Part shown: piece after piece, positions 1 to 5,664 of the stretch
Position numbering within the stretch: position 1 is the first letter of the stretch
Layout of the letters: every line of letters starts with the position of its first letter
Source: Immundisolibacter sp.
Lineage (GTDB): Bacteria > Pseudomonadota > Gammaproteobacteria > Immundisolibacterales > Immundisolibacteraceae
Assembly (NCBI RefSeq): GCF_041601295.1
Contig: NZ_JBFIII010000136.1
Location: 1 to 5,664, forward strand
Reading direction: 5' to 3'
Length of the DNA stretch: 5,664 nucleotides
Position numbers and translations under genes: made by a program
The notes under the pieces: generated by a model
Told to the model about the DNA's origin: nothing
What the model saw: the letters and a program-made list of their open reading frames with translations, nothing else
Database searches by the model: none

Positions 1-5664
<5,664 letters not shown>

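Overview
The window is a single block of nonribosomal peptide synthetase (NRPS) coding sequence on the minus strand. One reading frame is open across all 5664 bases (complete codons from 5662 down to 2, 1887 residues). It has no stop, and neither the true start nor the end of the gene lies inside. I translated this frame codon by codon and found no frameshift and no gap between domains. There is no intergenic DNA, RNA gene, mobile element, CRISPR array, promoter or terminator. The other open frames on both strands are shadows of this gene.

Layout in the direction of translation (high to low coordinates): the end of a peptidyl carrier domain (PCP1, about 5662-5468); condensation domain C1 (about 5398-4028); a complete adenylation domain A1 (about 3958-2486); carrier PCP2 (about 2437-2225); condensation domain C2 (about 2152-809); and the first half of adenylation domain A2 (about 736-2, continuing past the window edge). 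This is PCP-[C-A-PCP]-[C-A...], that is, one complete elongation module flanked by parts of two others.

The A1 binding-pocket residues read D-V-W-H-F-S-L-V-D-K by alignment to GrsA. This is the classical serine code (as in EntF), so the complete module should add serine. The four A2 pocket positions inside the window read D-A-W-F, which matches the start of a common leucine code, but six positions are missing. The peptidyl chain on PCP1 would be joined to Ser on PCP2 by C1, and C2 would pass it to the residue loaded by A2. No epimerization, methylation, cyclization or thioesterase domain is present between these domains, so the visible part predicts ...-X-L-Ser-(possibly Leu)-....

The gene is GC-rich with strong G/C third-position bias, and the domain style suits a Gram-negative proteobacterium (pseudomonad-like or a related group). 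The taxon is only an inference. The least ordinary features are an arginine-rich insert of about eight residues at the same place in both C domains, a Gly-to-Leu change in the C1 active-site motif, and two A domains of clearly different sub-lineage beside C domains that share the insert. Nothing in the window looks like a new class of system; it is a piece of an NRPS cluster whose product I cannot name.
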